Shown: positions 29,447 to 38,411 of the stretch, in pieces
How the letters are laid out: each line of letters starts with the position of its first letter
Numbering within the stretch: the stretch's first letter is position 1
Assembly (NCBI RefSeq): GCF_040144835.1
Contig: NZ_CP151632.1
Coordinates: forward strand, 3,038,001-3,102,000
Reading direction: 5' to 3'
DNA length: 64,000 nucleotides
DNA from: Microbacterium sp. LWS13-1.2
Lineage (GTDB): Bacteria; Actinomycetota; Actinomycetes; Actinomycetales; Microbacteriaceae
Notes under the pieces: model-generated
Databases searched by the model: none
Told to the model about the DNA's origin: nothing
The model's input: the letters and a program-made list of their open reading frames with translations, nothing else
Program-made: the position numbers and the translations under genes

Positions 29447-30094
29447 TTACCCGAGCCCGCCCAGCAGGAAGCTAAGGGAGTACGCCTCCCAGAGGGCGCC
29501 GATGATGAGGAGGACGAGCGCGGGGAGCGCGAGAAGTCCAAGCTTCTGCAGGCCGCGCAGGTAGCCTCGGCGCCGGGTCCGGGCCCCCGCGGTGCGCGGG
29601 AAGAGCCAGTACTTGCCGATCAGGAAGGCGCCGAGAAGGAACAGGATGTATGCCTGCAGCTCGATCACGAGGGTGAGGGAGTGCGGGATGAAGAGGATCC
29701 ATTCGCCCTCCGATTGGGGGGCGATGGTGATCCCGGTCGTCACGGCCCAGTAGGCGAAGAAGGAGAGTCCCGCGAACGGCACGATGAGAGAGGGCAAGAC
29801 GATGGTGAGGGCGCTGAGGCTGAACAGGTTCACGCCGAGGATTGCCAGCGCGAACAGCGCGGGGGTGGTGACGAGCCCGCGGACGAGCTCGCCAGTTCCG
29901 TCTGCTTCCAGGCCAGCGGCCTCCTGTGCGACGAGATCGGGGAAGATCAACCCGAGGACGAACCCGATGAGGGTGAGTCCGTATGCGGACGCGTTGAGGA
30001 TGAGGTAGATGCGCAGATTCTCGCGCACGACCCGGAAAGGACGACGCCAGAGGCGCACGCGAGCAGGCAGATCGTTGGGCACTGAAATGGTCAT
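29447..30094 (-). CDS. SpoIIM/DUF95-like integral membrane protein
   Basis: A 215-residue protein with about five hydrophobic segments (NLRIYLILNASAYGLTLIGF, LFALAILGVNLFSLS, LIVPFAGLSFFAYWAVTTG, LQAYILFLLGAFLIG, LALPALVLLIIGALWEAYS). The segment FIPHSLTLVIELQAY resembles the FxPHGxxE signature of stage II sporulation protein M-type proteins. Function outside sporulation is unknown. It lies downstream of the response-regulator gene, separated by a palindromic GTGACAC site, so it is a likely target of that two-component system. Confidence 0.7.
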   Translation of the reverse strand: MTISVPNDLPARVRLWRRPFRVVRENLRIYLILNASAYGLTLIGFVLGLIFPDLVAQEAAGLEADGTGELVRGLVTTPALFALAILGVNLFSLSALTIVLPSLIVPFAGLSFFAYWAVTTGITIAPQSEGEWILFIPHSLTLVIELQAYILFLLGAFLIGKYWLFPRTAGARTRRRGYLRGLQKLGLLALPALVLLIIGALWEAYSLSFLLGGLG

Positions 30095-30136
30095 GCATCC
30101 AGTGCACTCCGGATGCTCGGTGCGCAGTAGTGCGCC

Positions 30137-30167
30137 GGTGTCACCAAGATGAGTGACACGGCGTCAC
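30137..30167. promoter_or_regulatory. Operator-like palindromes upstream of the SpoIIM-like gene
   Basis: GTGACACGGCGTCAC (30153-30167) is a near-palindrome and GGTGTCACC (30137-30145) a short perfect one. They match the perfect site GTGACACCGTGTCAC at 32225-32239 in front of the two-component operon, so both promoters probably bind the same response regulator. Confidence 0.65.
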
Positions 30168-30175
30168 ATGTCTTC

Positions 30176-30793
30176 TCAGAGCCAGCCGCGCGACCGGGCA
30201 TGACGCGCGGCCTCCTGTCGCGTTGACCTGTGAGTCTTCTGCATGGCGCTCGAAAGGTAGTTGCGCACCGTGCCGGGCGCGAGATGCAGTCGCGCAGCGA
30301 TCTCCTTCACCGAGTACCCTTCCAGCGTCTCCCGGAGCGCATCGAGCTCCCGATCCGAGAGTGGTGAGTCATCGATCATGGACGCCTCAAGGACGTCGTG
30401 GTCGACCCATCGCCCGCCCTCGTGCAACCGGCGGATGACGTCGCCGATGAGCTCAGGATCGGCGGACTTGCTCATAAATCCCCGAACCCCCGCTTTCAGC
30501 GCTCGCCGAAGAACGCCCGGTCGCGCGTGTCGTGTAAGCATCAGGATCTTCTGGTCGGGGATCTGGCGCCGAATCGACTCGACCGCGTGCAGACCGTCAG
30601 TACCGGGCATCTCGAGATCGATCACAAGCACGTCCGGCCGCTCGCGGATGGCGACCGTCACCGCCTCGGCACCGTCCGACGCCTGACCGACGATGGCGAT
30701 CGAGCCGTCGAGGGCCAGAAGCGCGCCCAGCGTGTATCGCAGCAGCTGCTCGTCGTCGGCGAGGACCACACGGATACCGTTGCCGCTGCTCAT
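30176..30793 (-). CDS. NarL/LuxR-type response regulator
   Basis: A 205-residue response regulator. The receiver domain has the acidic pair in LADDEQ, the phospho-Asp in VLVIDLEMPGTDG and the switch Lys in FMSKSADP. The output domain is a LuxR helix-turn-helix (LSDRELDALR, YSVKEIAARLHLAPGTVRNY). The start codon overlaps the kinase stop (ATGA), so the pair is translationally coupled. It probably binds GTGACAC-N-GTGTCAC. Confidence 0.95.
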   Translation of the reverse strand: MSSGNGIRVVLADDEQLLRYTLGALLALDGSIAIVGQASDGAEAVTVAIRERPDVLVIDLEMPGTDGLHAVESIRRQIPDQKILMLTRHARPGVLRRALKAGVRGFMSKSADPELIGDVIRRLHEGGRWVDHDVLEASMIDDSPLSDRELDALRETLEGYSVKEIAARLHLAPGTVRNYLSSAMQKTHRSTRQEAARHARSRGWL

Positions 30794-31947
30794 CGTCGTT
30801 CCCCAACCTTGCTCTGGTGTGCCGTCGATGCGGCCCTGCGGTGCGCAGGGATTCGCGCCCGGACGGTGAAGACGTCGTCCTGCCGCGAGAAGTCGAGCGC
30901 GCCGCCGACGGCTTGGATCCGCCGTTCGAGTCGCGCGAGTCCTCGTGGACGGATCTCACCCGAGGCAAGAGCGCCGTCGTTCGAGATCTCGACGTCGACG
31001 GCGCTGGCGGTGATGGTCGCCCACGACGGCTCCGCGTGACGCAAGAGGTTGGTCGTGGCCTCGCGGAGCGTGTGGGCCAGGAGCGGGTGGGCGCGGGTGG
31101 AGCGGTCCAGCTCGGTGCGGATCGATACGCTCATACCCGATGCTTCGGCGAGGGCCCGCGTGTTCTCGAGCTCGGCGAGGAGGTCAATCTCGTAGCGAGC
31201 ATAGGCAAGCTCGCGCGTCTTCGCGACGGTGTCGTCGACCAACCAGCGGATATCGGCGAGCTCTCCCGCCGCGCGGTGCGGGTCGTCTTCCAGCAATCGA
31301 CGGGCGAGCGTCGCCTTGAGTTTGATGACGTGCAGCGACTGCCCTTGGATATCGTGCAGGTCGCCCGCGAAGCGCACCCGCTCCTCCGCCACAGCAAGCT
31401 CCGATTCGATCAGTTTGGCGCGCTCGGCCTCCCGCACGAGCTCCCAGGCCAGTTCGCCGACGAAGACGACCGCGAGGATGTAAAGCGTCCCGGCCGCCGG
31501 CACGACGACGAACTGGATGACGAGGGTGAGTGTCGGCAGATGCGTCAGAAGGGACACCGCGCCGAACCCCGCCACGACCAGCGCCAGGAGGAGAGAGGCG
31601 ATGAGGCGGTGCCCTTTAACCTTCATGACGAGCAGGGCGCCCACGACGGCGAATGGCATGAAGCTGATGGGACTGTTTGCCATGAACGCCCCGTATAGAT
31701 ACGCCGCTCCAGCGAAGACGAACAGGAAGACGGCGCGCGGAGCGTACCCGTCGAGGCGCCACTCCTTCAGCAGCGTCGTGGTGAACGCCAGGGTGAGTCC
31801 GACTAACAGCGCCTCCCACCAGGATGTGCTGGTGAGGACGACGCCGATCACCGACAGCGGGGCGATCGCCAGGATGGCGGAACCGACCACCATCCGCCGC
31901 ATGCGAGGGATCGCGTGCAAATCGGTCGATCTCTCGCTCTCGATCAC
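30790..31947 (-). CDS. Membrane sensor histidine kinase (HisKA_3 type)
   Basis: A DesK/NarX-type kinase of 385 residues. The N-terminal half contains about six transmembrane segments and no sizeable extracellular loop, so it may sense membrane state. The phosphoacceptor His is in FAGDLHDIQGQSLHVI. The ATP-binding domain has HTLREATTNLLRHAEPS (N box) and VEISNDG (degenerate G box), then RGLARLERRIQAVGG. GTG 31947 is preferred because AGGAG stands upstream. It overlaps the small membrane protein gene by four bases. Confidence 0.9.
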   Translation of the reverse strand: MIESERSTDLHAIPRMRRMVVGSAILAIAPLSVIGVVLTSTSWWEALLVGLTLAFTTTLLKEWRLDGYAPRAVFLFVFAGAAYLYGAFMANSPISFMPFAVVGALLVMKVKGHRLIASLLLALVVAGFGAVSLLTHLPTLTLVIQFVVVPAAGTLYILAVVFVGELAWELVREAERAKLIESELAVAEERVRFAGDLHDIQGQSLHVIKLKATLARRLLEDDPHRAAGELADIRWLVDDTVAKTRELAYARYEIDLLAELENTRALAEASGMSVSIRTELDRSTRAHPLLAHTLREATTNLLRHAEPSWATITASAVDVEISNDGALASGEIRPRGLARLERRIQAVGGALDFSRQDDVFTVRARIPAHRRAASTAHQSKVGERR

Positions 31948-32189
31948 CAGGGCTCCTTCCGAGGATGATGCCGCCGGATCGCCTTCCTGACGGGGACCTT
32001 CGCGACCATCGCGCCGATGAACACGGCCAGGGCGACGTACTGGAACACCGGAAGATCCAGGAATGGGCGTGTGATCCATTCCGGAAGCGTGGTGAAGAGG
32101 CCGAAGTCGTAGAGCAGACCGACATACGCGAGGAACACGGTCGCGGAAAGGATGATGACTGCGTTGAGCACCAGATCCAGAGCTTTCAT
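31944..32189 (-). CDS. Small two-helix membrane protein in the two-component operon
   Basis: An 81-residue protein with two hydrophobic helices (LVLNAVIILSATVFLAYVGL and VFQYVALAVFIGAMVA) and a basic C-terminal tail (RKAIRRHHPRK). It is the first gene of the operon and its stop overlaps the kinase start. I do not recognise the family. Position suggests a sensory accessory or substrate of the kinase. Confidence 0.7.
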   Translation of the reverse strand: MKALDLVLNAVIILSATVFLAYVGLLYDFGLFTTLPEWITRPFLDLPVFQYVALAVFIGAMVAKVPVRKAIRRHHPRKEPW

Positions 32190-32224
32190 CTATTGAGCCT
32201 GCGGGTCGGGCGGTCCTCCCGGTA

Positions 32225-32239
32225 GTGACACCGTGTCAC
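32225..32239. promoter_or_regulatory. Palindromic operator of the two-component system
   Basis: GTGACACCGTGTCAC is a perfect palindrome with a single central base, 36 bases before the small membrane protein gene. It is a likely autoregulatory response-regulator site, paired with the sites at 30137-30167. Confidence 0.7.
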
Positions 32240-32453
32240 CACTCGTCCGAACGGAGGCGGGCGGGGCGGCATTCCCGGCGGTGCACGGCCTGACCGGCGC
32301 CCGACGACAGCTCAGCCCGCGGCATCGCGCCTCGGTCGTCGGGGTGGCAGGCATCCTCCTCTACACGGGAATGGTGCCCCGTCGCAGCAGGCAGATGACG
32401 CAGGTTGAGAACCGCTTGACCCTGTGGCGAGGACAGGGTGTGGCCTGGACGCC

Positions 32454-34013
32454 ATGAGCGAACAATCCCCCCGCCGGGCGCCTCGGCGCCGCCTGCACGC
32501 GATACTCGCCGCCGTGGTGTCGGTCGTCTTCGTCGCCACCGCGTGCACCCCCGCGGCTTCGTCGCCGTCGGAAGGTTCGGAAGGTGCAGAGCTCGAGCGG
32601 TTCTACGGACAGCAGCTCGATCTCGAACCCTGCGAGTTGCGCGGATACATCCCCGAGAACGTCATTGAGGGGGAGTGCGGACATGTCGAGGTGCCGCTGG
32701 ACTACGAAAACCCTGATGCGGCATTGGCGCAGATCGCAGTCTTTCGCGTGCCTGCGCGCGGCGACGACCCGATCGGCTCGCTCGTCGTCAACCCGGGCGG
32801 ACCGGGGTTTCCGGGGGTGGGCTACGCGGCTCAGCTCGCTGATGTCTGGATCGACAACGCGCTGACCGAGCGATTCGACATCGTCGGCTTCGATCCGCGC
32901 GGCACCGGAGCGACCGTGCCCGCGCTCGATTGCTACAGCGACGCGGAACGCGACGCGGGGGCGGGCAGCGCGAGCCAGCTGTCGTACTCGGGTGTGCGCC
33001 CGCTCGTGGAGGCGTGCGCCGAGAGCGTGGGCGGCCAGGAGGCACTGGCGCATCTCGGTACCCGCGACGTGGCACGTGACATGGACATCATGCGGGCTGT
33101 GCTCGGTGACTCGGCGCTCTCCTTCGCGGGTTCGAGCTACGGCACGAGGCTGGGCGCAGTGTACGCCGAGATGTTCCCCGAGAATGTGCGCGCCCTTGTA
33201 CTGGATGGTGCGCTCGACCCCCATGCGACCACTCTGGAGCGCCGCGAGCAGCAGTGGGCGGGCTTCCAAAAGTCGTTTGAACAGTTCGCAGCCTTCTGCG
33301 CCCAGCAAGGCGCCTGTGTAATCGGCGGTGACCCCGCAGCGGCGACCGAGGAGTACCAACGGCTGACACGCCCACTCGTCGACTCCCCGCTCATGACAGC
33401 ATCCGGCCGCGAACTCACCTTCGCCGACGTGAGCGACGCGATGGTGACTGGGCTGTACAGCTCCGCGACCTGGCCGGTGATGAGCCAGGGACTCTCCGAA
33501 CTCGCCCAAGGAGACGGCGCCATCATGCTCGCTCTGCGGGACTTCTACCTCGGTCGCAGCCCGGAAGGCGCCTACGATAACGGCACCGAGGCGACCCTGG
33601 CGATCAACTGCCTGGACGAGGACCGCTTCACCGCGGCGGAACTCGCAGGGCTGGAACGGGCCGCCCTCGACGCTGCTCCTTTCCTCGACCCGGGGACCCC
33701 CGTCCGCGAGACGTCGGACCTCTGCGAAGGATGGCCCGTCGAGCCGACGCTGGGCTTCCCGTACGCCGACGGGATCCGCAACCTCCCCCCGACGCTCACG
33801 GTGTCGGTGACCGGTGACCCGGTGACACCACATGCCGGTGGCATCCGACTCGCGGAGACTCTCGGTGGATCGCTTCTGACGGTCGTTGGCGATCAGCACG
33901 GGACGCTGCTGGCTGCAAACGAATGTGTTGAAGCGGCGGTTGAGGCCTATCTGATCAACCTCGAGGTGCCGGATCGCGATGCTGAGTGCGCGTTGGCGCC
34001 TGTCGGCGGATGA
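32454..34013 (+). CDS. Secreted lipoprotein alpha/beta hydrolase, tripeptidyl-aminopeptidase-like
   Basis: An exported peptidase-type hydrolase of 519 residues, similar to Streptomyces SlpD/SlpE. The N-terminus has Arg residues, a hydrophobic stretch and the lipobox VATAC, so it should be lipid-anchored. Motifs are VEVPLDYENP, VVNPGGPGFPG (oxyanion), FDPRGTG, the nucleophile elbow SFAGSSYGT, and GDQHGT for the His. A TAP C-terminal domain follows (ETSDLCEGWPVEP). ATG 32454 is chosen because the lipobox then sits at a normal distance. It is divergent from the two-component operon. Confidence 0.9.
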   Translation: MSEQSPRRAPRRRLHAILAAVVSVVFVATACTPAASSPSEGSEGAELERFYGQQLDLEPCELRGYIPENVIEGECGHVEVPLDYENPDAALAQIAVFRVPARGDDPIGSLVVNPGGPGFPGVGYAAQLADVWIDNALTERFDIVGFDPRGTGATVPALDCYSDAERDAGAGSASQLSYSGVRPLVEACAESVGGQEALAHLGTRDVARDMDIMRAVLGDSALSFAGSSYGTRLGAVYAEMFPENVRALVLDGALDPHATTLERREQQWAGFQKSFEQFAAFCAQQGACVIGGDPAAATEEYQRLTRPLVDSPLMTASGRELTFADVSDAMVTGLYSSATWPVMSQGLSELAQGDGAIMLALRDFYLGRSPEGAYDNGTEATLAINCLDEDRFTAAELAGLERAALDAAPFLDPGTPVRETSDLCEGWPVEPTLGFPYADGIRNLPPTLTVSVTGDPVTPHAGGIRLAETLGGSLLTVVGDQHGTLLAANECVEAAVEAYLINLEVPDRDAECALAPVGG

Positions 34014-34023
34014 GCGAGAGCGC

Positions 34024-34039
34024 GCCCCGCGGGCGGGGC
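34024..34039 (+). terminator. Short GC hairpin after the lipoprotein hydrolase
   Basis: GCCCCGC and GCGGGGC are separated by two bases just after the stop at 34013. It is a compact, terminator-like stem without a T tail. Positions 34040-34291 hold no recognisable gene. Confidence 0.5.
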
Positions 34040-34291
34040 ACCACCCCCACGTTCGCCGCGAACGGTCGCTTGACCAACCCGAGCGTCGCTCCAACCGTTT
34101 GCAAGAGCTACGAGGTGACGCATGGCTTGCGAATAAATCTCTGCCCACCTACGTTGCTTATGTACTGATCGGTCCTGAAGTCCAGTACGGGACCTCGGAA
34201 CACGACCTCGCCACCGGCCTCCGCGAGCGAGCGCGCCGAAGCACGCCGGAGCGGAAACGCCGCCGGCTCGACAAGAAGGAGAAGGACCATC

Positions 34292-35197
34292 ATGAAAGCC
34301 GCCGTCATCACCTCGTTCGGTGAACCCTCCGTGCTGCAGGTCGCGGAGGCTCCGCGACCGGTGCCGGGTCCGGGTCAGGCACTCGCGCGGGTGCGCGCCG
34401 CCGGGGTGAACCCCGCCGAGATACAGGCGCGTGCCGGAGCATTCCGCCTGCACGCGCCCGCCATCATCGGGTTCGAGTTCGCGGGTGTCGTCGAGCAGGT
34501 CGGCCCGGGCGTCGACGAGAGCCTGGTCGGCGAGCGCATCGCCGGGTGGCCCGACTCCGCAAGCCAGGGCTCCTACGCCGAGTACACGGTGAGCAGCAAC
34601 TTCACGACGATCCCCGACGGCGTTTCCTTCGAGGAGGCCGCGGCCACTGTCATCGGCGCCGACAACGCGGCGCGGGCGCTCGGCCTTCTGAACATCCGTC
34701 CGGGTGACACGCTCGTGGTCACCGGAGCGAGCGGGGCATTGGGTAGCGCCGCGGTGCAGTTCGCGCGACGACGCGGCGTCACCGTGATCGGCGTGGCCGG
34801 CACCTCCAACGCCGACTTCGTCCAGAGTCTCGGTGCGATCCCTGTGGCCCACGGCCCGGGCCTGGTCGATCGCATCCGTGCCGCCGCTCCGGGTGGGGTC
34901 GACGCCGCGCTCGACACCGCCGGCAAGGGACCCCTTCCCGCCCTCGTCGAAGTCCTCGGCGGCCCCGAACGGATCGTGACTCTGGCCGACCGCGACGCCG
35001 CACGATACGGCGTCGCGTTCAGCGCCGGACATAGCGGCAACCGCGACAGCCAGCCTGTCCGGGAGGCCCTGGACCTGATCGCCGCCGGCGCATGGACCGT
35101 ACGCATCGGCCGGAGCTTCCCGCTCGCCGAGGCCGCGGACGCCCACCGTCTCGTCGCCACGGGCCACACCCACGGCAAAGTCATCATCCTTCCCTGA
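34292..35197 (+). CDS. NADP-dependent MDR-family quinone oxidoreductase-like protein
   Basis: A zinc-independent medium-chain reductase of 301 residues. The start MKAAVITSFGEPSVLQV, the segment AAGVNPAEIQARAG and the nucleotide loop TGASGALGSAAVQFA are characteristic of the quinone reductase group; no zinc-binding Cys cluster is present. AAGGAGAAGG precedes the ATG. It is followed after 51 bases by an alpha/beta hydrolase in the same direction, probably one operon. The substrate is unknown. Confidence 0.9.
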   Translation: MKAAVITSFGEPSVLQVAEAPRPVPGPGQALARVRAAGVNPAEIQARAGAFRLHAPAIIGFEFAGVVEQVGPGVDESLVGERIAGWPDSASQGSYAEYTVSSNFTTIPDGVSFEEAAATVIGADNAARALGLLNIRPGDTLVVTGASGALGSAAVQFARRRGVTVIGVAGTSNADFVQSLGAIPVAHGPGLVDRIRAAAPGGVDAALDTAGKGPLPALVEVLGGPERIVTLADRDAARYGVAFSAGHSGNRDSQPVREALDLIAAGAWTVRIGRSFPLAEAADAHRLVATGHTHGKVIILP

Positions 35198-35248
35198 CCC
35201 GGCCGACCGGCCATCCGACCACGACAACAATAAATTGGAGAATACGAA

Positions 35249-35971
35249 ATGCCTGCAGTTCTCGTCCACGGTGTACCCGACACCCACCGGCTCTGGGACA
35301 CCGTTCGTTCCCACCTTCGACGCGAAGATATCGTGACCATCGATCTCCCCGGGTTCGGCGTGCCCCTCCCCGCGGGCTTCACATCGACGAAAGAGGAGTA
35401 CCTCGATTGGCTCATCAAGAAGATCGAGGAGATCGGCGAACCCGTCGACCTCGTCGGTCATGACTGGGGGTCTCTGCTTACCGGCCGTCTCGCATCCGTC
35501 CGACCGGATCTGGTGCGGACCTGGACAGGCATCAGCGGGCCCATCGATCCCGAGTACCCGTGGCACTATCTCGCGAAGATCTGGCAGACGCCGGGCGAAG
35601 GCGAGCAGTGGATGGCGGACCTCGACCTCGCCGAGTTCGCCGCCAGCCTCCACGAAGCGCAGATGCCGCGCGACGCTGCAGAAGAATCGGTCCGGCATCT
35701 CGATGCCACGATGAGGGCGAGCATCCTCGCCCTTTACCGTTCCGCGATCGAGGTCGGGGCGGAGTGGAAGCCCGGTTTGAGCGATGTGACCGCGCCGGCG
35801 CTGGTGATCTGGGGTCTCGACGATCCCTTCCTTCCTCACCGCTTCGCCGATGAGCTCGGAAATGCCACACGCGCGCGCGCCGTCTTCAAGCTGCGCACCT
35901 CGCACTGGCCGATGATCGAGCGTCCCGCCGATGTCGCGCGCGAACTCGAGGCGCACTGGGCTCAGGCGTAA
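35249..35971 (+). CDS. Alpha/beta hydrolase of the haloalkane dehalogenase / epoxide hydrolase type
   Basis: A 240-residue hydrolase with the oxyanion motif VLVHGVPDT, the nucleophile Asp in LVGHDWGSLL (Asp rather than Ser, as in haloalkane dehalogenases and epoxide hydrolases), the acid in WGLDDPFLP and the His in TSHWPMIERP. The lid region is short. It sits behind an MDR reductase and before a Gfo/Idh/MocA gene, suggesting a small-molecule detoxification or catabolic role. Specificity cannot be told. Confidence 0.88.
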   Translation: MPAVLVHGVPDTHRLWDTVRSHLRREDIVTIDLPGFGVPLPAGFTSTKEEYLDWLIKKIEEIGEPVDLVGHDWGSLLTGRLASVRPDLVRTWTGISGPIDPEYPWHYLAKIWQTPGEGEQWMADLDLAEFAASLHEAQMPRDAAEESVRHLDATMRASILALYRSAIEVGAEWKPGLSDVTAPALVIWGLDDPFLPHRFADELGNATRARAVFKLRTSHWPMIERPADVARELEAHWAQA

Positions 35972-36136
35972 CACCTCCACCTCGGACACTCGGGCTCACA
36001 CCCCACCGGCCTCCGTGCGATCTGCAGCAGTTGCGCGTTCCCGACCGTGAGCCCGAGTGCCCCTTCATCCATCCGTAGACGAACCGTTGTGACGCCGCCC
36101 GGGACGATTCCCGGAGCGCAAGTCAGGAGCATCGAT

Positions 36137-37267
36137 ATGACGAATTCAGCAGGGACCCGGATCGGCGTCGGCCTCGTCGGGGCCAGTGCCGACCGTGGCT
36201 GGGGTGGAATCGCTCACGTGCCGGCGCTGCGAGCGCTCGAGGCGTTCCAAATCCGCGCCGTCAGCACGACGCGTATGGAAAGCGCGAATGCGACCGCTCG
36301 TCGGCTCGGCGTCGAGCTCGCCTTCGACACGCACGAGGCTCTCGTCGTGCGGCCGGAGGTCGACCTGGTGGTGGTCGCGGTCAAGGTGCCCGACCACAGG
36401 CGGATCATCACCGACGCACTGGCCGCGGGCAAGATGGTCTACGCCGAATGGCCGCTCGCGCGCAACCTGGCGGAAGCCGAAGAGCTCGAGCGGCTCGCCC
36501 GAGAGAAGGGGCTACGGACGGTCGCCGGGCTGCAGGGCGGCCTGCACCCGCCGGTCCGCCTCCTTCGCGACCTGATCGCGCAGGGCGTGATCGGCACGCC
36601 GATCAGCACGAGCATCCGAGCGCACCTGACCGACGACATGTGGTTCGGCCGATACGACCCGTCGCTCGAGTACATGGCTCAGGCGGAGCACGGCGCCACG
36701 CTCCTGAGCATCATGCTCGGCCACGGACTCGAACCGCTCGCGCGCGTGCTCGGCACGTTCGAGAGTGTGTCGGCCGTCGTCGCCAATCAGCGCGGTGACG
36801 GCGTCCGCCTCTCCGATGGTGCGCCGGTGCCGAAGGACGCGCCGGACGAGATCATCGTCGCCGGCGTTCTCGAAGGCGGGGTCGTCACGTCGCTGCATTA
36901 CAGTGCCGGGCACTCCGCCGGCTCCGCGATGGTGTGGGAGATTCAGGGCACCGAGGGCAGCCTGCGCGTGGAGTCGCCGTCCGGGTACATCCATTTCACC
37001 GATTTCACCATCACGTTGCGCCGCGGCAGCGAGCCCGCCCGAGTGCTTCAGCTGCCGCCTGGCTACGCGGCTCCCGACCTGCAGCTCGACGCACCCGCGG
37101 CGGGGGTCGCCCGCCTCTATGCTCAGTTCGCTGCCGACCTTCGCGACGGAACCGCCAATGCGCCGGACTTCGCGGTCGCACTCGATCGCCACCGGGTGCT
37201 CGAAGTGATCACTCGGGCCGCGGAAACAGGTCATCGGCAGGAGCTGTCCCGCCTCGACCGAACGTAG
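36137..37267 (+). CDS. Gfo/Idh/MocA-family oxidoreductase
   Basis: A 376-residue NAD(P)-dependent oxidoreductase. The Rossmann motif is IGVGLVGASADRGWGG, followed by VDLVVVAVKVPDHRRII and YAEWPLARN, where family members usually have EKPLA-like residues; the Lys is replaced by Trp, as in the related protein of yeast Gal80 type. LQGGLHPPVR and MLGHGLEPLARVLG continue the fold. AGGAG precedes ATG 36137. The pseudogene at 27451 is its paralogue. The missing Lys could mean a regulatory or altered catalytic role. Confidence 0.85.
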   Translation: MTNSAGTRIGVGLVGASADRGWGGIAHVPALRALEAFQIRAVSTTRMESANATARRLGVELAFDTHEALVVRPEVDLVVVAVKVPDHRRIITDALAAGKMVYAEWPLARNLAEAEELERLAREKGLRTVAGLQGGLHPPVRLLRDLIAQGVIGTPISTSIRAHLTDDMWFGRYDPSLEYMAQAEHGATLLSIMLGHGLEPLARVLGTFESVSAVVANQRGDGVRLSDGAPVPKDAPDEIIVAGVLEGGVVTSLHYSAGHSAGSAMVWEIQGTEGSLRVESPSGYIHFTDFTITLRRGSEPARVLQLPPGYAAPDLQLDAPAAGVARLYAQFAADLRDGTANAPDFAVALDRHRVLEVITRAAETGHRQELSRLDRT

Positions 37268-37378
37268 CCGAGTCTCTGAAATCCGGGAGAGGCACTGCCG
37301 CCGGACCCGAGGAGATGGCGATCCGCGAGCTAACCGTCTATCGCGTCACAGCTCAACCAACGTCCCTGGGCGGCACAT

Positions 37379-38281
37379 CTAGCCCGGACTGTATCTCGTC
37401 GACGACAGCGCTGCGGCAGCCCGGCTGGCAAACGCGTCGATCGCCAGCGACCGTGGTCGATCGAGTCGGGAGACCTGAGCGACGTGCAGCGTGACCGGTA
37501 CGGGAGAGATGGACAGTGGCGCAATGGACGCGTCGCGTGAAGCGACCGAGCGCGGCACAAGCGCGACTCCCAGCCCGCGGGTAACCAAAGCGATGGCGGT
37601 GGCCATGTCTGCACTCTCGAACCATGCCTTCGGCGCTGCCCCGGCGGTGGCAAATATGCGCTCCAGTGCCTCATGCGATGCGGCACCGGGAGGGAAGGTG
37701 ATGAGAGGCTGGTCGAGCAGATCGTCGACTCTCATCGTCGTGCCGTCGGCAGCGGGATGACGGGGGCCGACAATAACGACCAGTTCCTCCTCGCGCAGGA
37801 CGCGCACATCGAACTCATCCTCGTCGACCACACCGTCGGCGTGACAGTACGCGATGTCGAGCTGGCGCGCCCTCAACAAGTCGAGCAGTTGACCGGAGTT
37901 GCCGATTCGCATCTGCAGCTCCACAGCGGGATGCGCGTTCCGGTAGGCCGCAAGGATGTCCGCCATCTCAACGCTCGCCAGGTACTGCATCGATCCCGTG
38001 ACGATGCGCCCGCGGAACTCGCCTGAGAACTCCTGCACCTCCATCTGCGTCTTCTGCACCTCGCCGAGGATCGGAACCGCACGGGCGTAAAGGTGCTCGC
38101 CAGCAGGAGTCAGGCGTATGGGCCGGCTCGTTCGGTCGAACAGCTCTACTCCGAGCTCGCGCTCAAGCTTCTGCATCTGCTGCGACATCGCCGGCTGCGC
38201 GACAAAGGCTGACGCCGCCGCCTTGCTGAAGCTACGGGCGTCGGCAATCGCCAGGAACCACGTCAGTTGCCGAATGTCCAC
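37379..38281 (-). CDS. LysR-family transcriptional regulator
   Basis: A 300-residue LysR protein. The winged helix-turn-helix is DIRQLTWFLAIADARSFSKA then AASAFVAQPAMSQQMQKLE, and the effector domain contains GRIVTGSMQYLASVEMADIL and LLRARQLDIAYCHADG. GTG 38281 fits the family start and has GAGGGA upstream; longer starts do not. It is divergent from the dehydrogenase operon beginning at 38488 and is its probable activator. Confidence 0.93.
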   Translation of the reverse strand: MDIRQLTWFLAIADARSFSKAAASAFVAQPAMSQQMQKLERELGVELFDRTSRPIRLTPAGEHLYARAVPILGEVQKTQMEVQEFSGEFRGRIVTGSMQYLASVEMADILAAYRNAHPAVELQMRIGNSGQLLDLLRARQLDIAYCHADGVVDEDEFDVRVLREEELVVIVGPRHPAADGTTMRVDDLLDQPLITFPPGAASHEALERIFATAGAAPKAWFESADMATAIALVTRGLGVALVPRSVASRDASIAPLSISPVPVTLHVAQVSRLDRPRSLAIDAFASRAAAALSSTRYSPG

Positions 38282-38411
38282 GGTTCCCTCTTCGCATCTG
38301 GGCCGCATTTGTCGTTCAGGTGGGCCGAACCTACTTCGTCCACGCGCTGACGGCCATTGACGTGTTCCGCGGTACTTCCCGGCCGAGCGACTCCCCTGGG
38401 GACCTGCCGCC

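Noticed and set aside
32361..34148. A 595-codon open frame on the minus strand opposite the lipoprotein hydrolase
   Set aside because: It is the antisense shadow of a real gene in high-GC DNA. Its translation is Arg-rich with no domain, and the plus-strand gene has a lipobox and a full catalytic triad.
33947..35989. A 680-codon minus-strand open frame over the MDR reductase and hydrolase
   Set aside because: It spans two clearly recognisable plus-strand genes and has no recognisable domain or ribosome binding site.
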